A DNA stretch of 64,000 bases from Anoplopoma fimbria. Its lineage: Eukaryota; Chordata; Actinopteri; Perciformes; Anoplopomatidae. Within the stretch, counting starts at the first letter, position 1, and every line of letters starts with the position of its first letter. Shown in pieces: positions 1 through 49,937 of the stretch. The position numbers were made by a program, and so were the translations under genes. The notes under the pieces are model-generated. The model made no database searches. It had not been told where the DNA came from and was given only the letters and a program-made list of their open reading frames with translations. The stretch covers positions 17,872,207-17,936,206 of the forward strand of contig NC_072465.1 in the NCBI RefSeq assembly GCF_027596085.1. The letters are read 5' to 3'.

Positions 1-81
1 TTTTTGAAAACTCGTAAAAAATTAATAGTTAGAATTGTATAATTTACAATAAGCCTCAATTTTACCATCTTCTTCCTCAAG

Positions 82-326
82 GCTCACCCATCATAAAGAA
101 CCTCAGCGTGGCAATCCTACAGCTGAGCGAGGCAGGAGAGCTGGCTTACCTGCGAAGCAAGTGGTGGGCCAGCAGCTGCATAGCAGACAAGGCCAAGTCT
201 TCAGCTGTGCAGCCACACAGCCTCAAGGGGATGTTTCTGGTTCTGTCCCTAGGCCTGGGGTTAGGAGCACTGCTGGCTGTTCTGGAGCTCACCTCCAAGA
301 GCCGCAGAAGTGCAGCTGAGCAGAGG
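82..326 (+). CDS. Glutamate receptor exon: end of S2 lobe and M4 helix
   Basis: Acceptor TCAAG at 77-81; a codon is completed across the junction to give glycine. It reads GSPIIKNLSVAILQLSEAGE, then a KWWASSC segment whose cysteine is the usual S2 disulphide partner, then a hydrophobic helix. Reading past the donor at 327 gives a weak tail and a stop at 371, so splicing to 686 is preferred. Confidence 0.8.
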
Positions 327-790
327 GTGCGTGCGAGTCAGGCGAGAAAGACCACAACCAGCTATCTCTAAAGCCTTGTTGTGTGCTCCACAGTGTGCAT
401 ATGTGTTCATTCAATCAGGTTTTAAACTGTTTTATAAGCCTAAAGTGCTGCAACGTTTGCTCAATAATTTCATGGCAACACAGTCATGTTACTGTTAAAA
501 GCCAATAGTTACAGTTTACCAATTGGTTTTTTTCACATCAACTGAAGAACGAAATGCAGAGGACACAAGCAGACTTAGTCAGTCATGCTCTCTCATCGAC
601 ACAACATTGTTTACATTAAATGCATCAACATATTAATGGATTTATTTGTTTCACTACTGTTTACATTTATTTTTCCTTCCCACAGAAATCCTGCTGCACT
701 GTGCTGACTGAAGAACTGAGTCTGCGCTTGAGGAACAGCAATGCAAACAAACCCGAAGAAAATGTAGACAAAGATAAAGAAAAAGCATGA
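82..790 (+). CDS. Kainate-binding-protein-like ionotropic glutamate receptor, 3' end (partial)
   Basis: Two coding exons, 82-326 and 686-790, joined in phase 0 (donor AGG|GTGCGT, acceptor CCCACAG). The first encodes the end of the S2 ligand-binding lobe (GSPIIKNLSVAILQLSEAGE, then a KWW motif) and the last membrane helix M4 (about LKGMFLVLSLGLGLGALLAV). The second encodes a short cytoplasmic tail starting KSCCTVLTEELSLRLR and ending in a lysine/glutamate-rich stretch. This pattern fits the kainate-binding proteins ('probable glutamate receptor') of fish, frogs and birds better than GRIA, GRIN or GRID; a GRIK-type receptor is the alternative. The amino-terminal part lies before the window, so whether it lacks the large ATD, as kainate-binding proteins do, cannot be seen. 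It should bind glutamate/kainate at the plasma membrane. It converges on plch2. Confidence 0.8.
686..790 (+). CDS. Glutamate receptor terminal exon: cytoplasmic tail
   Basis: Acceptor TTCCTTCCCACAG. The 34 codons before TGA (788-790) encode KSCCTVLTEELSLRLR followed by a charged tail rich in Asn, Lys, Glu and Asp. The KSCC start resembles the post-M4 tail of fish kainate-binding proteins. An AATAAA-like signal lies near 902 and another near 1202. Confidence 0.75.
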   Translation, partial: KSCCTVLTEELSLRLRNSNANKPEENVDKDKEKA

Positions 791-1294
791 ACACCCTAGG
801 AAACATGTAGTTTTAACAAGTCTGAACATTTTAACTTAGATTTTTTTGACATAGACTTGCAGAGATACATCAGATAGAAAAGAAAAAATACTGCATTTAA
901 AAATAAAAAAACTCACATTTTATTAAAATAATACATTTATTGATTTTTAAGTAAGAACGCTACAATTTAAATGAAAAAGCAAACATTATAGTTTGAATAT
1001 TATAAAAACAATAATTAAAATGATCCAACTAACAAATAATGCTCATGTACTTAGTTTTTCGAGTTAACTGTTTTATGACTTTGCATCATGCTGTTTTGTA
1101 CAGTTGGCAATGGCATTACATGATATCAACAATTTCTTTTAAAAAAATGATTTCATGCATAAAAGCTGTGTTGATTGTAAACACTACAGCATTTCTAAAA
1201 CAATAAAAAAAATGGTCTAATTGTGTAATTCTGCGTGGTGTCTTTCTACTGATCTAGTCAGAAAATCTGATCCTCCCACAGGAGGAAAGAGTTG
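791..1294. other. Convergent 3' flank between the glutamate receptor and plch2
   Basis: An AT-rich intergenic stretch with no gene. It carries polyadenylation-signal-like hexamers on both strands: + strand AATAAA near 902 and 1202, - strand AATAAA (TTTATT on +) near 918. The two convergent transcripts probably end here and may overlap. Confidence 0.5.
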
Positions 1295-1422
1295 TCACTC
1301 TTTTTCTTTGTCTTCTGAAGGACCTTGTTGTTCAAATCTAAACTGGTCTAATCTAAAAGAAAAAAACAAACAGTAAAATCACCATGATTTTAAACACATG
1401 CTAACTTTAGTTTGCAATTATT

Positions 1423-1428
1423 TTTATT
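1423..1428 (-). terminator. Candidate plch2 polyadenylation signal AATAAA
   Basis: TTTATT on + is AATAAA on -, 47 nt after the plch2 stop codon. A more distal signal near 918-923 is also possible, so use is inferred. Confidence 0.35.
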
Positions 1429-1474
1429 TAATCTTTGCACATACATGAATCAAACATCACCAATGACCCACCAT

Positions 1475-11161
<9,687 letters not shown>

Positions 11162-11985
11162 TCACACCACATTAACCCACCTTCCCCTCATACTGCTGGG
11201 CTCCTGAGCAGTGTGTTAATAGCACAGCCTCTCTCATGCAGCATATCCTCTTATTCCACTTAAAGTCTTCCCACGTTGGATTCGGAAACAATATTCCCAT
11301 CATTGAAGTTCATTCCTCGTCATCCTGTGTCCAGTGATCCAGTGAAGCAGCCATAGGTTCTTCTGTATTATATTTTTTGCCGTCAGAGAAGGCTCGCAGA
11401 GAAAGAGTGTGCAACAAGTGTCAGTCACTAAATCTTCCTCAAGCTGTAATCCAGCCTTGCTTTAATGGAGGGATTTTCACACAACCGGTAAGCCTCTGAA
11501 GAAAGACTGTGGGACAGGAAGGGGACTAATATTCATTTAACTACACTCATTGCAGTCCGAATCATTAAAGAATATAGAAGTTGCAGAAGATTTAATAGAC
11601 CTCTTTTAGGGATAATCGTGATTTAACGTTATCACACTGGTGCATTTGTCTTAACAAGCCTGAAGTAACCACTCTTTAATTTTGTGCAATGATTTCCCCC
11701 TGGAGGCAACTGTGTGACATACATGTATTTTATGTATGTATGTCATATAATGTATAACGGGATACACTAATAATAAGATGTAGAGTTACTTATTTGTGAT
11801 TTCAAGCTGATTTTACTATTAAGGCCCTGCATGCTCATGATAACCCATGCGGGGATTTCATGAATTTGCCTGCACAAAGAAGATTTTCTTACTCTTGTGT
11901 AAGCTTTGCTGCACTTATTAAATTGGGACAATGTACACCTCTGTCAACATGATGATGTCACAGGCCTTACTTGTTTGTAAGATAG
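11162..11985. other. plch2 5' flank, likely 5' UTR and promoter
   Basis: No gene. The sequence just upstream of the plch2 start codon is probably 5' UTR (in-frame TGA next to ATG). I saw no clear TATA box or upstream non-coding exon, so the transcription start cannot be placed. Confidence 0.35.
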
Positions 11986-11989
11986 GTAT

Positions 11990-12990
11990 TTTTTAGCATG
12001 CTACCATTCTAACATTTGCTAATAAGCCCTAAACACAAAGTAGATCTGAAGATGAAAAGGTGACTAGTTTTGCAGGTATTTGGTCATAAACCAATATTGG
12101 ACTAATTTAAAAAATGTTATCTGATGGTGACGCTATATGAAAAAACGAGACTTCATACAGAGAAGAAATCAACAATCTTGCAGGGCGGACTCAGAGAACA
12201 TCCTACTTCTCAACGTCACTTAAATCAAGGATGTGATTGTTGATTTCACGGAAAAGGAGGCAAAGTCATGTCCAACCCCTGTCTACATCAATAGTGCTGA
12301 GGTGGAGCAAGTGAACCGATTTTAAGTTCCTGGGAATAAGGATAACAAACAACCTGACATGGTCAACAGTGATCTCCATCCTGTTGAAGAGAGATCTTAA
12401 TTTGTATTTCTAAGGAAACTTGTTCTGGAAAAAGTTATTTTTAACTTTTATAGAGGAGCAATAGAAAGGATCTGTTACTGGAAACATGACAAACTGGCAT
12501 GTCATGTGCATGGCGCAGGAGAGGAGGGCTCCACAGCGGGGGATTAAAACCACCAAGAACAGTGATATTGGTGAGAAGAGGTGCCTGCGAAGAGCCCAAA
12601 GGATGTTAAAAGACAAAACCCACCCAGCATCAGCCTGTTCACACTGCTGGCGTCTGGCATGAGATACAGAAGTATCAGCTGATGTACCACCAGACATCGG
12701 AGCAGCTTCTTTCCTCAGGCTGTGAAACTCCGTAATTCATCCTCCACCCTTCACCATGTAATATATATATGCTTTTTAGTTTTTTTTCTAATATAGCAAA
12801 ATGTGACTACAAACTGCATTTTGTTGCAAACCTTGTGTTTGAAAATGATAATAAATGAAACCTTGGACCTTGAAAAAATCAGGGGATCACCAAAGTTACT
12901 AGGATACATCGTCTGAAAACCATGAGTGTCTGTAACCAATTTCATGGCAGTCCATCTTGTATTTGAGATATTTTTCGTCTACACAAAAGT
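11990..12990 (+). repeat. Dispersed teleost repeat, copy B, split by a LINE insertion
   Basis: The left part (about 11990-12140: TTAGCATGCTACCATTCTAA, TTTTGCAGGTATTTGGTCAT, TGACGCTATATGAAAA) and right part (about 12876-12990: GGGGATCACCAAAGTTACTA, CCAATTTCATGGCAGTCCAT) are consecutive pieces of one family. They are inverted relative to copy A at 7880-8345 and separated by the LINE fragment between them. Confidence 0.5.
12141..12875 (+). pseudogene. Degenerate LINE 3' fragment (non-LTR retrotransposon ORF2 end)
   Basis: Broken + strand reading frames give reverse-transcriptase C-terminal patterns such as FKFLGIRITNNLTWSTVISI, FYRGAIERI and, downstream, SLFTLLASGMRYRSI and RSSFFPQAVKLRNS. Stops and frameshifts show it is dead. 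The 3' end AATAAATGAAACCTTGGACC resembles LINE tails. The clade (L2/Rex1-like) is a guess. It sits inside an older repeat. Confidence 0.6.
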
Positions 12991-14999
12991 GGTAGACCCA
13001 GTGGCAGACATCACCCTTTCTAGAAATACAAACAAAAGATTAATCCACACACACAATCATGTACAAACACTGTTTCCATTGTGGTCGAAATAAAAAAATA
13101 AACACGACATAGGATTGATTTAGATTTTAATGGGTATTATACAAGTTTTCCGAAGGAAAAGAAAACATTTAAACAAGAGGCAAGTGAAAGCCCACTTCCA
13201 AACCAAAACTACAACAGCATCAGCTAACAAAATGGATATTGTTATTACACTGTACCCAACAAATACTGAGCGAGGGTATCATAATTAATGATAAGACATA
13301 AAAGTGTTTCTTGTCTAAAATATACGATAGCACCTAAGGATGAAACCAATAGAAGGTGTTGCTTCTACTCTATCTGACGAGGGAGCTGGAGGTGCAGCGA
13401 TTTCAAATCCATTTTTCAGTTTTTGGTCTGCGGTGTAATATATACTCTATAGTTCATCAAATGTTAAAGATCTTCTCAAATAACAAAATCAAGGGACAAA
13501 TTATAATATTCTGTTGGTGTGAAACCTTGAAAATCTACTGACAGGTTCACAACCTTTGTTGGTTTCATTCTCTTTGTTTAAACCAACAGGTCCATCCATT
13601 CTGCTAAATGCCCTGTGATTGCAATGATACTCAGGGATACAACAACAAAACTGCTGTTTTTCAAATCCAAATATAGTCTCTTTTTGGTTTCAAGTAAGAG
13701 CAAAAAATAATATTCATAATCAATTTAAGTCTTGAGCAAGCAAACATACCGACAAATATCTTATTTACAATATCATTGTATTTACATCAGAGGATACTGA
13801 GGGAAAGTGTGTTTAAAGTCAAAGTTCATGTTAACTTGAGTTTGGAAAAATGTAACAGGGAGTACGATGCACAATGCAAGGTTCTTTTCTTTAAAAAGTG
13901 CAATTCCTTTTTCTTAAAGTAAAAAAATATATATCCATATTTTGTATATATGTAGAAATGTTGTTCATATAAACAGCATTTGTTGATTTAAGAGCCCTAA
14001 AACCAGTGACTAAAAATGTATGCTCTCTGTTGATAGGCAGCAAATTATTATAGAATATAAATTATTTTACAATACTCAATAGAAAATCAGAAGTACCGCA
14101 TTCAACAAAAACAGACATCTATTGATTTTTTTCTTTTAGGAGGGCATTTGTAGACTTATCTGCGCTAATGTGGGCAAGAATTTTTGCTATTCATCATTTG
14201 GCTTGGTTGCAAAAAACATTACTGGAAAACAATGTTCAAACAACAAATAAAGTTGCAATATAATATTAAAAGGTAACACTTCCATAAAATGTCTAAGCAT
14301 AAAACAGTGGTGGACCTGAAGGAAGCCCACCTAACCTCCAATACTTCAGGTTTATAAAATACAAAAGGTAGACAAGCTGGTATACATGCGTACATGTTTG
14401 TATATGGATGGTTTTTTTTTCTTGCCTGTGGAATAACAGTGCTGCGCAAGCAATAGTTCTTAAAAAGTACATCCTCTACACAGTTATAAAAAGCAAGCCG
14501 ATATTAAAAGTTAATAGTGGTAAACTGGTGTCTCTTGTTTCCAGTGGTCTGCAATGACACCTTTGAGTGTACCAATATTTTGTGGCACCAAGAGTTTCAT
14601 TGACCACTCAACATTTTTCTTCCCTTCATATTCAAGTAGTGTTATGTGGCTATATTTGCACATCTTAGAATAGCTTATACCAAAATAAAATCCTTGGACA
14701 GCGTCAGATGTCTCTGACGTCACTGGAGAGATGTGGTCATCACTGAAGAAGTCTTTCTTAATTTCACGCTCTACAACATGCTCAGACATCATGCTACTTT
14801 CCAGTTCAGTTCATAAAATTAATATATTGTCATAATGATATTGATTTATATCACATCATATTATATATGACAGATTTTTCCTCTACAAAACAGACTTTGC
14901 ATTTTGCTGAGTTTTCTTTTCCCTAACAGGAGGTGCAACAAAGTCCTTAACCATGCTCCTTTTCATTGAGTCTCTTTCTCCAGTTCTGAATGTGCAAAT
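12991..14999 (-). other. Probable ski 3' UTR and intergenic sequence
   Basis: AT-rich, no convincing gene. Vertebrate ski mRNAs have long 3' UTRs, so much of 13.1-15.0 kb is probably ski 3' UTR. An ATTAAA on - near 13126 (TTTAAT on +) could be the poly(A) signal. Short reading frames on both strands here look like noise. Confidence 0.35.
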
Positions 15000-44329
<29,330 letters not shown>

Positions 44330-44724
44330 GTTGTCGCCGTTTGGGGGGAAAAAAAGAGAGTTTCAAAAAAAAAACTCAAAATGAAAGCTGAAATTGACCG
44401 ATCGGATCGTGCGTCCTCAGCATCCGGCCACACGCGCAATAAAGCGCATTTCCATGTCACCGGAGAAGCTTCCCAGCGCGTCCATTCAGAAAACCGACTG
44501 CTGCTCGGTTCACAGGGGCTGTTCCTGTGAGCAGAAGGCAATTAAAGTCGACAACTCCGAGACGCGAGACTCGTATTATCCAACGTACAATCACCGGGTA
44601 CCGTGTTTCTGTGCGCTCCTGCGGTTTTACGCACTCCTAATGTGAGCTCCAAATATGCCTCGTCTGCTCAGTCTGGCGTTAGGCTACTCGCAGTCTGTCT
44701 CCCCACTCACTCAATGTGTGAGTG

Positions 44725-44797
<73 letters not shown>

Positions 44798-44960
44798 GTT
44801 TGTTTGTGTCTGGTTCAGTCATTGAATCCCAGCCAGGAATGTGACTGACTCCCCGGGCTGGCTCTTCCCTCAGCCAGCTGTTCCTCCCTCTGCTACATGG
44901 CAGCTGCACATTAAAAAAAAAAAAAAAAAGAAAAGAAGAAAAAAAAGGAAAAAATCCCTC
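44330..44960 (-). promoter_or_regulatory. ski: ski 5' flank: 5' UTR and probable promoter
   Basis: Upstream of the ski start codon the sequence is relatively CpG-containing, with a CT/GA array (44727-44788) and a poly-A/G tract (44912-44952). No TATA box stands out. The transcription start is probably within this block, but it cannot be placed from sequence alone. Confidence 0.4.
44727..44788. repeat. (TC)n microsatellite upstream of ski
   Basis: About 62 bp of pure CT/GA, 400 bp upstream of the ski start codon. Confidence 0.95.
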
Positions 44961-45182
44961 TGAACCGAGGGGAAGGTGGAGCTTAGGAAAACATAGTTGA
45001 AGTTGGAAATGTAAAATTAAACTTTAGTATTTCAGATGTTTAAGCCTTGAAGATCAGCAGTTTTTGTCTTTCTTTAGAAACTTTTTGTGCAAGTTAAAAT
45101 GAAATGATCTAGAATATACTGAAGGCTATATTTATGTGTTTGCTTGAGAAGGTCAACCTGAAACAGTAGAAACATGTGGTAG

Positions 45183-45480
45183 TAGAAGGAACAGGGACTG
45201 CACTTAAGTTCATATTTGCGGTACTTAGAGGCTATACTTTACTTTAGTATTTACATTTTATGATACTTTTTACTCCACTACATTTATACATTTGATAACT
45301 TTAGTTACTTTACAGATTACAATTTAGAGAAACAAAACAAATGAACAAGTACAACAATACAATTGCATGCATAAGTACTGATAATCTAATGATTAACATG
45401 TCATTGTATAAACACACAAAGGGGATTTTTCATGCATTTCATGCATTGAATACCTTCACTTTTATTGTTTAAGTATTGCA
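45183..45480 (+). mobile_element. ACTTTTACTT-type element, copy 2 (partial)
   Basis: AGGGACTGCACTTAAGTTCA, CTTTACTTTAGTATTTACAT, TTTTTACTCCACTACATTTA and TAACTTTAGTTACTTTACAG match the family of copies 1 and 3. Its 3' end is unclear. Confidence 0.45.
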
Positions 45481-46340
45481 CTGATATTACTTATGTTTGT
45501 TCGCCAGAGTAACATTTCCAAAGCAGGAATTTGAAAGCATCACCACTCAGCTCCATATTTTACATTATTTTGGGAAAAATTATAGAGATAGCATGAGATT
45601 GTTGTTAACAAAAACGTTTTTTCCGATGTGAATAATTGTTGCCCTACTTATGGAGGAGTGTCGATTTCAATGAAATTATGGATGTAAGAGTTGGACGTCA
45701 CTCTCAGAAACTTAAAATAAAATTCCATACCAGTATTACATATATTTAAATCCAATATAATGCAACTTAGATAGTGTGAAATAATTGGAAATTCATCAAA
45801 AGGCAGAACAATTTACATCACATTGATTTCCGTTTGCTCACGCCTCCTCTCATACGTTGGCAATTGTTTTACACTTTGCACTACTGTTTCCTAGTTCTTA
45901 TTGTTTCTTAGCAAACAACCAACTGATGACTTAAAAGTAACTGAACACCTCTGAATCAACCTAATTTGGTATTTTACCTTTCCTTAACCACTGGAGGGCG
46001 CTAAATATTAACAATGAACATTAACTCATGGAAATGGATGCAAAATATCAAATTGGGAGAGTTTGTGAGGGTTACACAACATAGAATAGAACAAAGAAAA
46101 CATCTACAGTTAGATTTTATTAACAGAAAGTAAAAAGACAATATAAATGTCTTTATTAAACTCATAGCAAGTCTGTAACATTGTGAAGGTCATGTCTATT
46201 ATGCATTATAAGCAAATTTATAACACATTATAATGCATTCAAAAAGCTTCATAAAATGCTTTATAAATGTTTATAATCATGCGAGATAACTTATAACAAT
46301 GTTCATAAGTATAAAAAGTGGTGTACATCATTTGTTGTAA
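45481..46340. other. Intergenic sequence without recognised features
   Basis: AT-rich sequence between ski and tmem51. No coding exon, RNA gene or clear repeat was seen. Confidence 0.5.
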
Positions 46341-46354
46341 GTTCAGCAAGTCTG

Positions 46355-46690
46355 TGCGTGACTTTTCATTTGACTTTTTATGACATACATTTTTCTGCCA
46401 TTTTTTGTGGCATGCCATACATTTTTTATGACATACTATACCATGACATTTTGTATGAAATGCTATATTATGACATTTTGTATGAAATGCTATACTATGA
46501 CATTTTGTATGAAATGCTATACTATGATATTTTTATGACTTTTTATGGCATACTATGATGACATTTTTTACGACATACTGTGACTTTTTTTGTGCTATAC
46601 TATGATATTTTTTACGAGATAATATATTATGATATTTTATGACTTTTCTATGACCTTTGGTGACCTTTTTATGTCATACATACATTTTTA
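46355..46690. repeat. AT-rich minisatellite with 27-bp core
   Basis: Three near-identical consecutive units of ATGACATTTTGTATGAAATG plus CTATACT (27 bp), flanked by looser copies built on TATGACATACTATA. The same words recur at 49938-49975 and 50350-50565. Confidence 0.75.
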
Positions 46691-47391
46691 ATGAGATAAA
46701 ATACTAAGCAGTTCTATTATTATTATTATTTATTTTTTACAATACGTCTTGTCAACATAAACATTCTAAATTGGCCCTTTGTATTTCAGGTTGCTAAGCT
46801 TTTTTATGTAGTAGTTGACAGAAGTAAACTTGGACAAAAACTGTGCCGTAGCAATAGAATGGTTACGTAAAGGTATTTTGGTTAAATAAAGTGACTTTAT
46901 TTGCATGCTTGGATATCATAATATTAATACACTCCTAAAATGTTGACTTTAATTCAATGTTTCAAAGATTCACTTTAATACAATTAGAATTCTTCAAGAG
47001 AAAATGTGTCATTGGTCTGTTTTCTGTTGATCCTGTATTTTTATCAAAAAAAAATAGTTATTGATGTACAATAAATAGGACTTGAACTTTTACTTTATTT
47101 TGATAATTATTCTTGACTAGCTCAACGAATATCTTCCACATCAGACCTAGCCATTTGGGGAAAGTGAATTCAGAAGTATGTGCGCATTGTAATATAGCTG
47201 ACCATGCAGAACACATAATAATGCACTGTGTCAAATATAATCAAGAAAGGTTATGTTTGTAACAAAGAGTGAGAGAGGCTGCATGAGAATGGGGTTTGGA
47301 GGGGATACTAGGAACAAATGGAGATACGCTGTGGGAAGCTAAGTGAGGTAATATATTTCTTAATCGACAAAGGTGCGTTTAATATAATATA

Positions 47392-47606
47392 CAGTACCAG
47401 TCAAAAGTTTGGACACACCTTCTCATTCAACTACTTTGAAGAATCTAAAATATAAAAACATATTCTGGTTGTTTGTTTACCACATAATTCCATATGTGTT
47501 CCTTCATAGTTTGGATGTCTTCAATATGAATCTACATGTAGAAAAAAATGTAAATAAAGAAAAACCATTGAATGAGAAGGTGTGTCCAAACTTATGACTG
47601 TTACTG
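47392..47606. mobile_element. Tc1/mariner-type MITE, 215 bp
   Basis: The left end is CAGTACCAGTCAAAAGTTTG, then GACACACCTTCTCATTCAA. The reverse complement of the right end is CAGTAACAGTCATAAGTTTG, then GACACACCTTCTCATTCAA. These inverted repeats are about 39 bp and nearly identical, with TA on both sides (47390-47391 and 47607-47608). The interior is AT-rich with no transposase. An autonomous relative would supply it. Confidence 0.85.
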
Positions 47607-48637
47607 TAGTTTATTTTCCTTTCTCCACCCTTTCTTTTTTTATTTTTTTATTACAGGCTAATGTAAAATAGGTCCTGCTCTACATACTCCTGTACGGTAG
47701 GTGTCGCTATGCACTCGGAAGTTGTCGTGCATCTACCGAAAGAGGTTCCACATCCAATCAGTGCGCGGCATCACTGAGAAACAATGCCAGGACGAATCAC
47801 AATACTTTGGCGGTTCTAATTTGAAAATGTTCACCCATAAGACATGATTATATGTTTCAGACAGGCTACGGGTCGTTTAGAGCAGAACATACATCCATCA
47901 TACGGGTTCACTATGTTGTGTTCAACCCATAGAAATAGAGTGAGTTGATCGGGAGTAGGGTGGTAGTAGCAGGATAACTTCCGCATTAACTGAAAGGAAC
48001 CTCGAAAAAGAAGGAAGGGCCATGACGTCATCCTGACAGCATTCTAATTTTGTATTGGTGCCAGACTGTGGGCAGTGCAAGTCCCACTATAAAACATCAT
48101 ATATGTGCTGTTTCACCTTTTCCACCAATTAAAACAAAACAAATTATTTGATACATATTTTTTATCTTAAAACAAAACAAATTATTTGATTTTGACTGAT
48201 ACATATTTTTGTGTGGCTTCCTTGATATTGGTGTCCAAACAGATCATGGCTCAGTCCAGCTGTTGCATGTAGATAAGATAAAGATAAGTTCACATGAAGC
48301 AGGTTCTACCTTTTTATCACTGACCAATAAGTTAGAATGAGAGGCTTCACCTGTGCCTGATGAGGACGTGGTGTAAGGATTACTTAGGTTGAAAGGGAGA
48401 CGGTTCAGTGTGGGCTGTTGGTTCTGGGGAGCGGCCCTTTGTGGGGAAAGCTTAGAGAAGTAGACAACTCATTGCTGGGTTTGTAGCTCACAGCTGCTGC
48501 TCTGCAATGCTCTCCTACACATTTACAGCTGATAATGCCTCCCTGACCAACAGCATCGTCGCAGAGGTGTAGTTTGTGTACTTTGGCCAAAGTGCACTGT
48601 TAGAACTGTTAGCCACAAGCCGCCAGCTCGCTGACGA

Positions 48638-48705
48638 CATGTTGAGAGCCACTGAGAGGCGATTGAAATCCCCCCCCAATTCTTGGATCTGGCACCTTTT
48701 TTAAA
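48638..48705 (+). repeat. Dispersed teleost repeat fragment
   Basis: CATGTTGAGAGCCACTGAGA and GGATCTGGCACC: related to 6660-6735. Confidence 0.35.
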
Positions 48706-49635
48706 TCGGGAAATTAGGAATGCGACAGCTGCTTCTCAGGTTGTGTATAACCGATCCTAATGCAAGTGAAGCCCTGACAGCACTTGACTAGTGTTTCCCC
48801 CACATCTAAACCTCCCAGGGGAGGATCTCAAATCCTGGCAAAAAGTCTTTAAAATTACTATTTTCCATGTTTTTGTGTTAGTGTGCCCTGTTTATGTAGT
48901 CTAGAAATAGGTTATTGTTATGACACATAAATAAATAATTTAGATTTCACCAATGGACTTAGTGTGCTACTTTCCTATGAAATTCATCTTAAATTTTACC
49001 TGTCCTTATTTTCACAGACACAGTGCGAGAACGCCCGAATACCAATTTCAACGAGATCCGAACCCTGCTGTGGATTAAATGTACCAATGAGGGAACACCA
49101 AGGTTCCCTGGCCATTGCTGCCATCTTGAAATATGTACATTCTAATTTATTTTTTACAAAGCTGTACAGTGTGTAAAATTTGTATTAATCATTAAATGTC
49201 AATAAAATTGTGTTTTCTCATACTTGAAGTGCAATTTTTCATGGAACAGAATAGCAGATTTCATGTTGGGTGTACTAAAATGGGAACCAGAAAGTAGTTT
49301 AAAGTGCATGTGAGTAAAGTATACTTCTGTAGCACTTGAAGATATAATCAGTTTAATTTGTCAGTTGGTGTTTGCAAACACACAGCATTTAAAATCGGCC
49401 ACTCCTGATATTTGACAATCTGAAAAGGCTGCACACCCTGCATGGTGTTATTGTCTGGCCCCACCTGGAGCTAAAAGGCTCCTTGCCAAGACCAGGAAAC
49501 GTCCCAAACACAACAAAATATGAAGAAAAGAGAAAATACATGCATACATGTCTTGTATCAGTCTATACATTGTGTTCTAGGAAATTCTTTCATGTTATAG
49601 GCTTCATACTTAATCCAAAATTCTAAAATAATCTA
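48706..49635. other. Intergenic sequence without recognised genes
   Basis: No exon with acceptable splice signals was found on either strand. Short reading frames here have no recognisable product. Confidence 0.45.
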
Positions 49636-49639
49636 GTCA

Positions 49640-49900
49640 TCTGGCATCTAGTGGTGAGTTTGCAGATTGCATCCAACTGAAAACCCCTCTGCTTACCGAG
49701 AAACATGGCCGACTCCTTGAAAAAAATAGTTACCTATGTAGATATAAGCGGCTCATTCTAAAGTAACAAAAACACATTTCTTAATTTGTGGTCATCATTA
49801 TTCCATCATACAAGGAAAATATAGTTATTAGAGTATTCTATTCCTTATCTGCCAATGAATCTCTCCGGAATCCTATACACTGTTCCTTTAAGTAAAACAA
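49640..49900 (+). repeat. Dispersed teleost repeat ending CACTGTTCCTTTAA
   Basis: Blocks CTGGCATCTAGTGGTGAGTT, TGCAGATTGCATCCAACTGA, AAACATGGCCGACTCC, TACCTATGTAGATATAAGCG and CTATACACTGTTCCTTTAAG form the right order of a very common fish repeat. Confidence 0.55.
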
Positions 49901-49937
49901 TTATGTTTTTAAAATGTGAATTATTAGTAAAAAACAA

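Noticed and set aside
327..371. Read-through end of the glutamate-receptor exon to a stop at 371
   Set aside because: The GTGCGT donor and the KSCC tail exon at 686 give a better family match; read-through is kept only as a minor possibility.
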